A DNA stretch of 64,000 nt from Linanthus parryae (Eukaryota; Streptophyta; Magnoliopsida; Ericales; Polemoniaceae): the NCBI GenBank assembly GCA_023055425.1, contig JALGPY010000014.1, positions 11,802,501 to 11,866,500 of the forward strand, read 5' to 3'. Below the pieces are notes generated by a model. It was not told the DNA's origin, did not search any database, and was given only the letters and a program-made list of their open reading frames with translations. This document shows, in pieces, positions 49,761-60,255 of the stretch. The stretch's first letter is position 1, and the number at the start of each line of letters is the position of its first letter. The translations under genes and the position numbers were made by a program.

Positions 49761-50280
49761 GCACATAGTTGTTGTTATCAAGTTTGTAGGGTACTAAATT
49801 ATGGATATTAGATAGTAAGTAGAGGGGATTTAACGGTGGCGTAGCCATGGCGGCGAGCATCAGTGCTCTGATACCATGAAAACTTAGAAGAATTTTTAGG
49901 GTTTTGTCAAAGAGGGCAGAACAGAAGATGAAGGAGGCGAAGGAGAAAATGAACCTCACTTAATTCTGATTAATGAAACGATCCTTAAATACACGATGAT
50001 GAATGGTCGGATAAACGACCGTTCAATGAAACCTAAGAGACACAAACATATTTGCCACAAGAGTTAGTATAGAGTTACAATTCAGTCCTTCTAGAATAGT
50101 CTTGTGATAATTTGGGCTTCAGTGATTGGGCCTTTGCTGTTGATGATAATGGATCTAGACTGGGCTTTTCTGACCCGAGACTTCAATTGGGCTTTATCTT
50201 CTAATAATTTTGAGCCAAGCTTAGCCTATCCCGGCCCTATCTTTCTAGTTTTACTTATTATTTTGATATAAAATACATCT
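49761..50280 (-). mobile_element. Copia element 5' end (LTR, PBS, start of gag), minus strand
   Basis: Reading the minus strand, an LTR-like region ends AAGTTTTCA at 49877. It is followed at once by TGGTATCAGAGC (49876-49865), the initiator-Met tRNA primer site used by copia elements. A gag start follows (ATG at 49848) containing NLVPYKLDNNNYVHL, the usual copia gag N-terminal motif. It stops at about 49760 against the mariner gene. The outer LTR border is not fixed; 50280 is approximate. Confidence 0.75.
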
Positions 50281-50423
50281 ATTTAACAATACGTAGATTA
50301 CAAACGATGTGTTTAGCATGTTATGTTAATTGTACAGTGTACAAAATATTGTTAGAGATGACTAAATGTGTTCAATATGTGATTGATTCCAATTCGTACT
50401 CAATGTAGTACATTAATTATATA

Positions 50424-52145
50424 TTTTTTTTTTTGAACATTCAAAACTTTCATTAGAAACCAACCTAACCAGCATTGTGATTATTACAATCAATCTCAAG
50501 CAAACTAGTTAATTTTTCTGGATGACAAACCATCCAGTTCGAAGAGAGGCCATTCCTAACTCCCTTTGAAACTACCCAGTCAATAGCTGCATTAGCTTTT
50601 CTATCTATCCATTTGATCACAAAATTTCCTAGCTGAATATAAGCTCTAATATCTTCCACTATTAGGGATATCTCCCAAGGAGGCTGACTTTTGCCTGCAA
50701 GAATTTGAACAAGCTTCAAGTTATCAGTTTCAATACAAGAAACATTGCTCATTGAGCTAGCACCCACACATGCTGCTCTCACAGCGTTGGCTTCTGCTTC
50801 AAGGGCTGAGGAAGCTCTAACCTTACACCAGTTTCCATTAGTGATTATGCCTTGATCATTTCTCATCAGCCAGCCTACAATAGCTTCCTTTGACTCTTTC
50901 TTCCAGCTGGCATCACAATTGACTTTGAAATAGCCTTCAGGGGGTCTAGTCCAGCTTATTCCTCTTACCACTTGCTGGTTTCCAGCAGCCATATGGTGGC
51001 TTAGAGCTGGTTCATTAGAAATAGCTTGCAAGAAGAGGTTGTGGCTACTAATGCATTGTGTAGCACTCTTTTGTGGATTGATTTTTACTTGTTGAAAAAT
51101 GAATTCATTCCTGCTTTTCCAAATATACCAGCATCCCCAAGCTAGCTGTTGCAGCTGCTCTTTTAGTAGAGTTTTATTATCAAGCTGGTCCGTCAGGTCA
51201 GTCCATCAACTTCTAAAATTGCAAACATGGCTCCAGTTTTGAACTCTTCCCCCAATGTAGCCAAACCAGAAAGCCTTTGTCCACTCACATTTAAACAACA
51301 TGTGACCAATAGTCTCCACCTCCTTCTCACAAATGGAACACTGGTTTGACCTCCCACAATTTCTCTTGAAGAGTGCTTCTTTTGTAGCTATGGCATTGTT
51401 ACAACATTTCCAAATGAAGTGCTTCACCCTGGGAGGAATCTTCAAATTCCATAACAATTTCCATCTTTTAGGGTTTAAAACAGTAGAGCTACTACAAGCT
51501 CGAAGCTTTTTATTTTCTTTTTCCTTTCTGATTATTGCATAACCTGTCTTTACAGAGTAGGATCCATCAACACTCCAAGGCCAGTAAAAGACATCATCTC
51601 TGGGGAAATGAGGCAGAGGGGTATTGAGAATGGCTTTTGCAGTTGTTGGAGGAAAACTGTTTCTTATAAAATTAACTTTCCATCTCATCCCAGATGTATT
51701 AATTAGAGAGGAGACCTTTTCTTCCTTAAGTTGCTCAGGTATATCAAAACTTACTTGTTCTTCTTCTTTGCTCACTTTCAGCCATCTGTCTTGAATCATC
51801 ACTTGTCTCCCTGAATTGATTACCCATCTACCTTGCTGCTTGAGAATAGTTCTCCCAGCTATAATGCTAGACCAGGACCAGCATCCATTTGAGCCTTTTT
51901 TAGCTTCCAAAAAGCTGCTGTTAGGATAATGAATGCTCTTTAGGAATCTTGCTAACAAAGAATCAGGTTTTTTGATCAGCCTCCATCCTACTTTAGCTAG
52001 GAGGGCCACATTGAAATCCCTGAAATTCTTGAAACCAACCCCACCTTTCTCTTTAGATAAAGTTATCTTCTCCCAAGCTACCCAAGCAAAAGATCTCTTC
52101 TCAACATTTCCACTCCACCAAAAAATTCTAATAAGTTGATAATTG
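50424..52145 (-). pseudogene. L1-type LINE, 5'-truncated, RT end + RNase H
   Basis: One minus-strand frame runs from about 52140 to the stop at 50465, broken only by one TGA at 51208-51206. It starts in the end of the reverse transcriptase (FWWSG motif, about 52120). It then has the zinc-binding RT-associated domain (IPPRVKHFIWKC...CSICEKEVETIGHMLFKC, about 51450-51290). It ends with an RNase H domain (GYFKVNCDASWKK, LEAEANAVRAA, about 50940-50780). An A-tail of 11 lies at 50434-50424. The 5' truncation plus poly(A) is the normal outcome of LINE insertion. Sequence quality suggests a fairly recent copy. Confidence 0.9.
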
Positions 52146-52479
52146 ACTTTTTAATTCACAATGTTATTTTTAAAAAAATAATAATAACATTTTCGGCTCC
52201 TTTACGTTAGAAGTTTTTATAATGGATTGGACTTAAGCTTCGAGAGTTAGCCCGATTGATGGGTTAACTTGGACCAAGATCACATTTCTAAAACTCCGGC
52301 CGAGTTTGGTCGGACCCAGCCCAAGTGCCCAACCCATCGCGATCCATGACCAGCCCTAGCGGAACATGCTATTATGGACGAATCAGAGACGAGAACAAAC
52401 TTCAGTGGGGAACAAATGGTCGCTTTTTAAGCCTTTAATTATTGCACTCCTCCTGTGCGAGTCTTCAAGAACCATCTAA

Positions 52480-52621
52480 ATGGCAATATCCCCCAAACCT
52501 ATATTCTCTCTGGACGGCCGGCTTCTTTCTCCGGCGACGGAGATCACGCTTCGGAGATGGATCAACAGCCTGAAGGCCTCGAACTTTTCTTCGATCACTC
52601 GTCTCCTCTTCGCTAGAGGTA
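52480..52621 (+). other. Possible first exon of an unknown gene
   Basis: It has an ATG at 52480 after a CT-rich leader-like stretch. The frame is open and GC-rich compared with its surroundings, and ends at a donor-like AGAG-GTAAGC (about 52621). It encodes a basic 47-residue segment with no known domain. It is the only exon-like feature just upstream of the tandem array on the same strand and could be the start of a host transcript. This is weak evidence. Confidence 0.3.
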
Positions 52622-53594
52622 AGCAAGGCAGATTAGGTATTATTCTTAGTCTGAAACCTAGTTTATTTAATTTTATTACCTTTTTTCCATGAGTGGGTAT
52701 TGATCTAATATCTGATAATGGATAAGGGATCGGAGCACTGGTTTTAGAAGGGGGTTATCATGTGGATCATTTTTTTTTGGTTCAAAAAATAATAATAATG
52801 TGGCTATGTAGGACAATGGTTCCTCTGAGCATCTCCAACAATAAAATTACTAATTAGCTAAATTTTAGCTAGTATAAACTCAAGTTAACATATGATTCTA
52901 ATTGTTGTAACTTTCAACATGTTTACACGAACCGATGCTGTTGTAGTACATCAATAGCAACTTATATATCCCGAGAAGTTACCAAAAGAAAATCTTATAA
53001 CCGACCTAAGCTGCCCAGCCTTCGCAGCAATTCGTGCGAGCAGTATTGTGAGCCTATGTTGCACAAGTTCTTCTAAAAGGTCACGTACCCGCACCGGGTG
53101 CTTCATGGGTGCTTTGCGGGTGATTCATGGATAATGTAGGGTCATTTTGAAAGCTCAAGTTGAGACTGAAAAGTTCTTCTAAAATATAACTGCAATTTAA
53201 CCAAAAAAAAGTGCATCTATGTGAACATTTCTAACCATTAAATTACTCGTCTATCCAAAGCTAAGAACAACAAGAACGACACCAAGAGATTATATTGTTG
53301 ATATGGTAACTATATTTCCCTTAATCAATGTATGAATTTCTGCGTGATTTAGATTTGGATTACTAATATATATACATATATATATATATATATATTTTAT
53401 GTTAGTATAAGGTATCGCTGATAATTCAAAATAAAAATATTAAAGAAAAAAAGTCGCCTCCGCACCCACACCCTTGAATTTCGGAAATTTGCCGCATCCG
53501 CCCTTGTGCAACATAGGTGCGAGCACATCTCTGTTCGTACGAACTCCTGTGTATTCGTGCGAATTGCTATCAATTTGTGCGAGTTCCTGTTTGT
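52622..53594. other. Spacer before the tandem array
   Basis: No gene was recognised. It includes an (AT)n microsatellite at about 53370-53396 and several TTCGTGCGA/TTCGTACGA words (about 53030-53570) that recur at the start of each array unit. Confidence 0.5.
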
Positions 53595-54701
53595 CTCCAG
53601 CTGCTGCAACTTGTCCGAGAAGCCTCCTTTTGGCCTCTATTCGTACGAGTTACTGCAGGTGCTCATACAAAATAGCTGATTCAAGGCACATTTCCACACT
53701 AATCATCACAGAATCCTGGACTGAATCGGGAAATGTAAATATTTTGCTTGCTGTTTGAAGTTGATGAACTATTCGAGCATAATAGCTGGACAGTTAATTC
53801 TTGATTTCTTGTTAAGGGTTCATTTATTCGGTTTCTACTGTTTGAAGTACGCCTAAATTTGTAATAAACAGGTTCAAGATATATATGCTATCTGGTGAAT
53901 TGAGATTGGTCTATTATTCTACTGCAGGTCAAGATTTATAATTACTATTAAGTAAAAATGAAATATTATAGAGACCGAACGAGGGGATAAATGATGGGAA
54001 AGTGCGCTATCCTGTCTTCAAATACAGAAGAACCCAACAAGTTGATGTGGGTATTTGTAAGTTTTAGCCTTTCAGGGCACACAATTTTGATTAATTTGGC
54101 ACCAATTACTTTCCTTTGACCACATATCTGTTATTGTCTTTGTGTGCCTGCTCCATTGTTGGAAGCATGGAAGGTCTCTTTGGTATTCATATTAAGGTGT
54201 TTTCCTCTTGTTTTCGACATTTTCCATCCATTGTCACTGCATTAGACATCCACAATTGTCTTAGAAATTTCTTCACTTTTCACTTGCATTCGCTCCCTCA
54301 TACATACCCATTTGTAAAAAGAGAATTTGCCAGATTGGCAGGTGCCTACCACATGCAAGTTTGTGGGTGACCGTTGAATTTCTGGCAAAGGAAGAAGAGA
54401 GATACGTAGCATTTTGTTCCGTTTCTCTTGAAGGTGTCCGTCGTTGCTCACTGCTTACGTTTAGATTATTACGTGAGTAGGCATCTGGACACTAAATTGA
54501 TAGAAAAATTAAAAATATATTGGTAATATCTATTATTATTTCTACTAAAGTTGAAGGGTTACTTTATAAATAGAAGTTTTCATCACATGAGTTTTACCAA
54601 GTCTACATCTGTTACCTTGGTTGAGCATTTCAAGCAACCAAGACGTTATCCACTTCCTATTCTACTATTTCTATGGTTAGATTCCATCTTTTTAGCAACT
54701 A

Positions 54702-54961
54702 CTACCTCCGTTTCGTCTGTTTCGTCTGCGTTTGACTTTTTAACCCGTAACTGACTCTCTTTGACTTGGTGATTTGGGTACCAAAACGATGGAATTTTTT
54801 AACAAAATTTTTATGGTATTTTAGAATAAACTTTTCTCTATAACACCATGCAAAGATTACCAAATTCTTGTATCGTTTTGCTAATCAAATCACCGGATGA
54901 AAGTAACTCTGTGAATAGTGACAAAAAGTGAAGTAGGCTGAAACAGGCGAAACAGAGGTAG
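54702..54961. mobile_element. Stowaway MITE (260 bp) inserted in R1
   Basis: Ends CTACCTCCGTTTCGTCTG and, reversed, CTACCTCTGTTTCGCCTG. TA lies on both sides (54700-54701 and 54962-54963). Unit R2 has the uninterrupted site CAACTATCATCT at about 58810, so both the TA target and the insertion are directly shown. It is the same family as 47842-48093. Confidence 0.95.
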
Positions 54962-55231
54962 TATCATCTATATAAATATCTATGTCTAATGGTGGTTTAG
55001 AACAGAGTAGAGAGTTACGTTTTATAGAGTAAAAGGAAGTTTTGACAGTGGTCATGTAGAAAACCTCCGAAATACTCTCTCAATTTTTGCTATCTTACTC
55101 ACATAAACAGAGTGTTGAGCAATTCGGAGTTCGTGGAACCTATTACGCTGCACCGGGACGGTTCTGAAGGTCGTTGTATCCTTGGAGTGGATTGTGGGAA
55201 CCCCGTGCAGAAGGGACAAATCTACTCTAAG

Positions 55232-55781
55232 CATAGTTGTCAAATCGGGATTCAGATAGTGAATCGAAATTCATCTTCACTGAATCGTAAATCGAAGCGA
55301 ATCGTGAGTCGTAAGGATTCGGCTTGCAATATTTTTATGTAAATACAATAAAATATTTCATAAAGATATAACATTATTGAACAAAATATTCATATTTTTA
55401 CAAAAAGAAAGCACAAATTATTGGAAACTCGCATCCGTAACTAGTGATTAGGAGTTCCGCACATCTAAAAGATAAAGAATAATCTAGATATCGACATGCA
55501 TGTGGAGCAAGGAACTACAAGATGCCAAGGAGATTGAAAATAATATAAAAATATTAGCCTTGGACTGATGCTGCAAACTCAATTAGACATTCAGATGAAT
55601 CGAAGGTGAATCGTAGAATCGGTCTAAATCGCAACTGAATCGTAAGATTCGGACTCTTGAATCGGGATTCAAATAATTTTTTGTCCATTAAAGATTCACT
55701 AAGGGATTCACATCGTTCCATGGGTGAATCGAATCGAATCGTAGGATACGAATCGTGAATCGTAAGATTTTGACAACTATG
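55232..55781. mobile_element. hAT MITE (550 bp) inserted in R1, CATAGTT family
   Basis: Ends CATAGTTGTCAAATC and, reversed, CATAGTTGTCAAAATC. The perfect 8-bp duplication ACTCTAAG lies at 55224-55231 and 55782-55789. Subterminal GAATCG/CGATTC repeats are present. R2 lacks it (about 58983). The same family as 7539-8604. Confidence 0.95.
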
Positions 55782-57047
55782 ACTCTAAGCTTAGCAAGGA
55801 TTCAATTCCTTGCGCCTCGACCACTTATCACAGGCTATCTCTAAATCTTGTCTTTATATTTGCGTGCTTCCTTTATTTAAATACATTACTCTGATTATTT
55901 TATTGGTATATGCTATGACTATTTTCCAACATGAAATTTTGAAATGATTTACCAGACTGGCAGGTGTCTACCACATGCATGGTTGTGGGTGACCGTTGAA
56001 TGTCTGGCAAAGAGAAGTAGAGAGATTCAAAACATTCTATTGCTTGAATCCTTCGAAGGTGTCCATCTTTTCTCGAATTTCACAGTATATGAATTCTTCG
56101 GGTTATAACTGGATACTACAATTCTACTAAGTACTAGTAGTTTTAAGATATATCTGCAATTTGGTGAAACTAAGTTTTTCTGATCTTGTCAATGGACCTT
56201 CAAATGGAGTAATGGACCTTCTGTAACAATTTGTTGATTGGCAAAGAGAGAAGAGTGTCCTTATAAGGCATGTTCTATGTAGTCATTTGAGGTGCCCATT
56301 ATTGCTGCCAATGACCTTTTGGTTTACTTTCGCAGTGTGCACTGCTGTCTACCTTGGTTTCAGCAGTTTGCTCCGGTTTCATTTGCATGTTCTTTTGCTT
56401 TAGCAGTTTGCTTCTGGTTTCATTTGCATGTTCTATCGTCTTTAGTTTTGGAATGATCTAACAAATTGAGGTGGGTGTTTGCATTATCTAGGAAACAACA
56501 TTTATTTTGTGTATATTTGCCGTTCATTAGTTTTCTTTTCTATCAAACACGTACCCCGTTATTGTTTTTTGCGTGCTCGCTTCAGGTTCATTATTGTTTT
56601 TGCGTGTCCGCTTCATTGTTCAAACTTCAAAGCATGAAAATTATGCAAGCATGGATCTGCCTTCTGCATCGACGATTTATATTTTGTAATTGTCTTGCAC
56701 GTTTATTTTCCTCCAATATCTTTTGGGACTTATTCTTCTGAGAAGTAGTGTGTCGTAAATTAATGTTGGTTTAAATTATATCTTGACAGGATCCATCATT
56801 ATTCTTACCAGTCGGTGGTAATATGTCCGTCTTTGTTCTAACAGGTGGTAGTTTTGCCCCGGCTGGTTCGAATTTCTGCATCTGGCACTGCGTGTGTGTG
56901 TTTGCTATATGTGTATATATATATATTAATGTGCTAATGTGCTATAATACATTAAACTTAATATTTTTTTTAAAACACGAGAATAATAAATTGTTGGTGA
57001 AAAAACAAATCAACTAGTTCAAGAACAAAAATTAAAAAATCGTTAGT

Positions 57048-60000
57048 CTCCAACTGCTGCAACTTGTCCGTGGCACCTCCTTTTGGCCTCTCTTCGTACG
57101 AGTTACTGCAGGTGCTCGCACGAATAGCTGATTCAAGGCACATTTCCACGCTAATCATCACAAATCCTGTACCGAATCGTGAAATGTAAATATTTTGCTT
57201 CCTGTTTGAAGTTGATGAACTATTCGAGCATCATAGCTGGACATTGAATTCTTGATTTCTTGTTAAGGGTTCATTTATTTGGTTTCTATTGGGTGAAGTA
57301 CGCCTAAATTTGTAATAAACAGGTTCAAGATATATATGCTATCAGGTGAATTGAGATTGGTCTATTATTCTACTGCAGGTCAAGATATATAATTACTATT
57401 TAGTAAAGATGGAATATTATAGAGATTGAACTCATCCCAACGAGGGGAAACATGAGCGCTTAATTTGATCATTCATTACACAATAGTTTTTGACGGGTGA
57501 GGTATCGAACGATTAGCAATAAACCTAATTTCCAAAGGTGTGTTTGTTGTCGTAAACCCTTAAGCGAGTTTGCTCGAAACCGGACTCAAAGTCAGGTCAA
57601 TCTTGTCGTCAAAACTATTTTTTCCAACAGTGCGAAGTTCGCCCAAATTTGTAATAAATAGGTTGAAGATATATATGCTATCTGGTGAATTGAGATTGAT
57701 CTATTATTCTACTGCAGATCCGAACGAGGGGGGAAAATGATGGGAAAGTGCATGCTATCCTGTCTTCAAATGCAGAGGAAGAATCCAACAAGTTGATGTG
57801 GGTGTTTGTAAGTTTTAACCTTCTAGGGCACACATTTTGATTAATTTGGCACCCATTACTCTCCTTTGACCGTAAATCTGTTATTGTCTTTGTGTGCCTG
57901 CTCCATTGTTGGAAGCATGGGAGGTCTCTTTGGTATTCATATTAAGGCGTTTTCCTCTTGCTTTCGACATGTTCCATCCATTGTCACTGCATTAAACATC
58001 TACAATTGTCGTAGAAGTTTCTTCTCTTTTCGCTTGCATTAACTCCCTCATATATACCCATTTGTAAAAAGAGAGTTTACCAGACTGGCAGGTGTCTACC
58101 ACATGCAAGGTTGTGGGTGACCGTTGAATGTCTGGCAAAGGAAGCAGAGAGATACGTAGCATTTTGCTCCGTTTCTCTTGAAGGTGTCCGTCGTTGCTCA
58201 CTGCTTACGTTTAGATTGTTACGTGAGTAAGCATCAGGACACTAAATTGATAGAAAAACTAAAAATCTATTGGTATTTGGCGGGAGGTCTCTTTGGTATC
58301 CATATTAAGGTGTTTTCCTCTTGTTTTCGACATTTTCCATCCATTGTCACTGCATTAGACATCTAAAATTGTCTTTAGAAGTTTCGTCCTATTCGCTTGC
58401 ATTAACTCCCTCATATATACCCATTTGTAAAAAGAGAGTTCACCAGACTGGCAGGTGTCTACCACATGCAAGGTTGTGGGTGACCGTTGAATGTCTGGCA
58501 AAGGAAGCAGAGAGATACGTAGCATTTTGCTGTGTTTCTCTTGAAGGTATCCGTCGTTGCTGACTGCTTATGTTTAGATTGTTACGTGAGTAAGCATCTG
58601 GACGCTAAATTGATAGAAAAATTAAAAATATATTGGTAATATCTATTATTATTTCTACTAAAGTTGAAGGGTTACTTTATAAATAGAAGTTTTCATCACA
58701 TGAGTTTTACCAAGTCTACATCTGTTACCTTGGTTGAGCATTTCAAGAAATCATGACGTTATCCACTTCCTATTCTAATATTTCTATGGTGAGTTTCCAT
58801 CTTTTTAACAACTATCATCTATATAAATATCTATGTGTAATGGTGGTTTAGAACAGGATAGAGAGTTATGTTTTATAGAGTAGGAAGGAAAGTTTTGACA
58901 GTGGTCATGTAGAAAATCTCGAAAATATTCACTCTATTTTTACTATCTTACACAGTGTGATAGTAAGGATTTGATTCTTCTCTCAGCTTAGCAGGGATTC
59001 ATTTCCTTGCGCCTCGACCACTTATCACAGGCTATCTGTAAATCTTTTCTTAAATTTGCGTGCTTCCTTTTTTTAAATACATCACACTGATTATTTTATT
59101 GGTATATGCTATGACTATTTTCCAACATGAATTTTTGAAATGATTTACCAGACTGGCAGGTGTCTACCACATGCATGGTTGTGGGTGACCGTTGAATGTC
59201 TGGCAAAGAGAAGTAGAGAGATTTAAAGCATTCTATTGCATGTATCTTTCGAAGGTGTCCGTATTTGCTCGATTTTCACAGTATATGAATTCCTCGGGTT
59301 ATAACTGGATACTACAATACTACTAAGTAGTAGTTGCAAGATATACCTGCAATTTGGTGAAACTAAGTTTTTCTGATCTTGTCAATGGACCTGCAAATGG
59401 AGTAATGGACCTTCTGTAACCATTTGTTGTTTGGCAAAGATAGAAGAGCGTCCTTATAAGGCATGTTCTATGTTGTCATTTGTGGTGCCCATTGTTGCTG
59501 CCAATGACCTTTTGGCTTACTTTCGCAATGTGCACTGCTGTCTACCGTAGTTTCAGCAGTTTGCTCTGGTTTCATTTGCAGGTTCTATCGTCTTTAGCAG
59601 TTTGCTTGTGGTTTCATTTGCATGTTCTATCGTCTTTAGTTTTGGAATGATCTAACAAATTGAGGTGGATGTTTGCATTATCTAGGAAACAACATTTATT
59701 TTGTGTATATTTGCCGTTCATTAGTTTTCTTTTCTATCAAACACATACCCCATTATTGTTTTTGCGTGCTCGCCTCAGGTTCATTATTGTTTTTGCGTGT
59801 CCGCTTCATTGTTCAAACTTCAAAGCGTGAAAAATATGCAAGCATGGATCTGCCTTCTGCATCGACGATTTATATTTTGTAATTGTCTTGCACGTTCATT
59901 TTCCTCCAATATCTTTTGGGACTTATTCTTCTGAGAAGTAGCGTCGTAATTAATGTTGGTTTTCATCAACGGGTAAATTATCTCTTGACAGGATCCGTCA

Positions 60001-60255
60001 TTCTTCTTACCAGTCGGTGGTAATATGTCCGTCTTTGTTCTAACAGGTGGTAGCTTGGCCCTGGCTGGTTCGAATTTCTGCATCTGGCACTGTGTGTGTG
60101 TTTGCTATATGTGTATATATATATATATATTAATGTGCTAATGTGCTATAATACTTTAAACTTAATATTTTTTTAAAACACGAGAATAATAAATTGTTGG
60201 TGAAAAAACAAATCAACTAGTTCAAGAACAAAACAATGATTAAAAAATCGTTACT
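57048..60255 (+). repeat. Tandem array unit R2 (3208 bp)
   Basis: It begins CTCCAACTGCTGCAACTTG. It has three hairpin modules (58080, 58443 and 59148). The first two come from a local ~360-bp duplication, and another local repeat of the CTACTGCAG region lies at about 57300-57730. It serves as the empty-site reference for both R1 insertions. Confidence 0.9.

Larger units (their letters stand above)
53595..57047 (+). repeat. Tandem array unit R1 (3453 bp)
   Basis: It starts at CTCCAGCTGCTGCAACTTG and is followed directly by R2, which starts at the same words. It carries hairpin modules at 54330 and 55952 and two later insertions absent from R2 (54702-54961 and 55232-55781). Minus these it is about 2.6 kb. 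No protein frame is conserved between units: matching ORFs change frame or length, which argues for a non-coding repeat. Confidence 0.9.

Noticed and set aside
50465..52009. Two separate genes (an RNase H-like protein and a zinc-binding RT-like protein)
   Set aside because: The two open frames are in the same reading frame, separated by a single TGA, and together follow the domain order of a LINE ORF2 end with a poly(A) tail.
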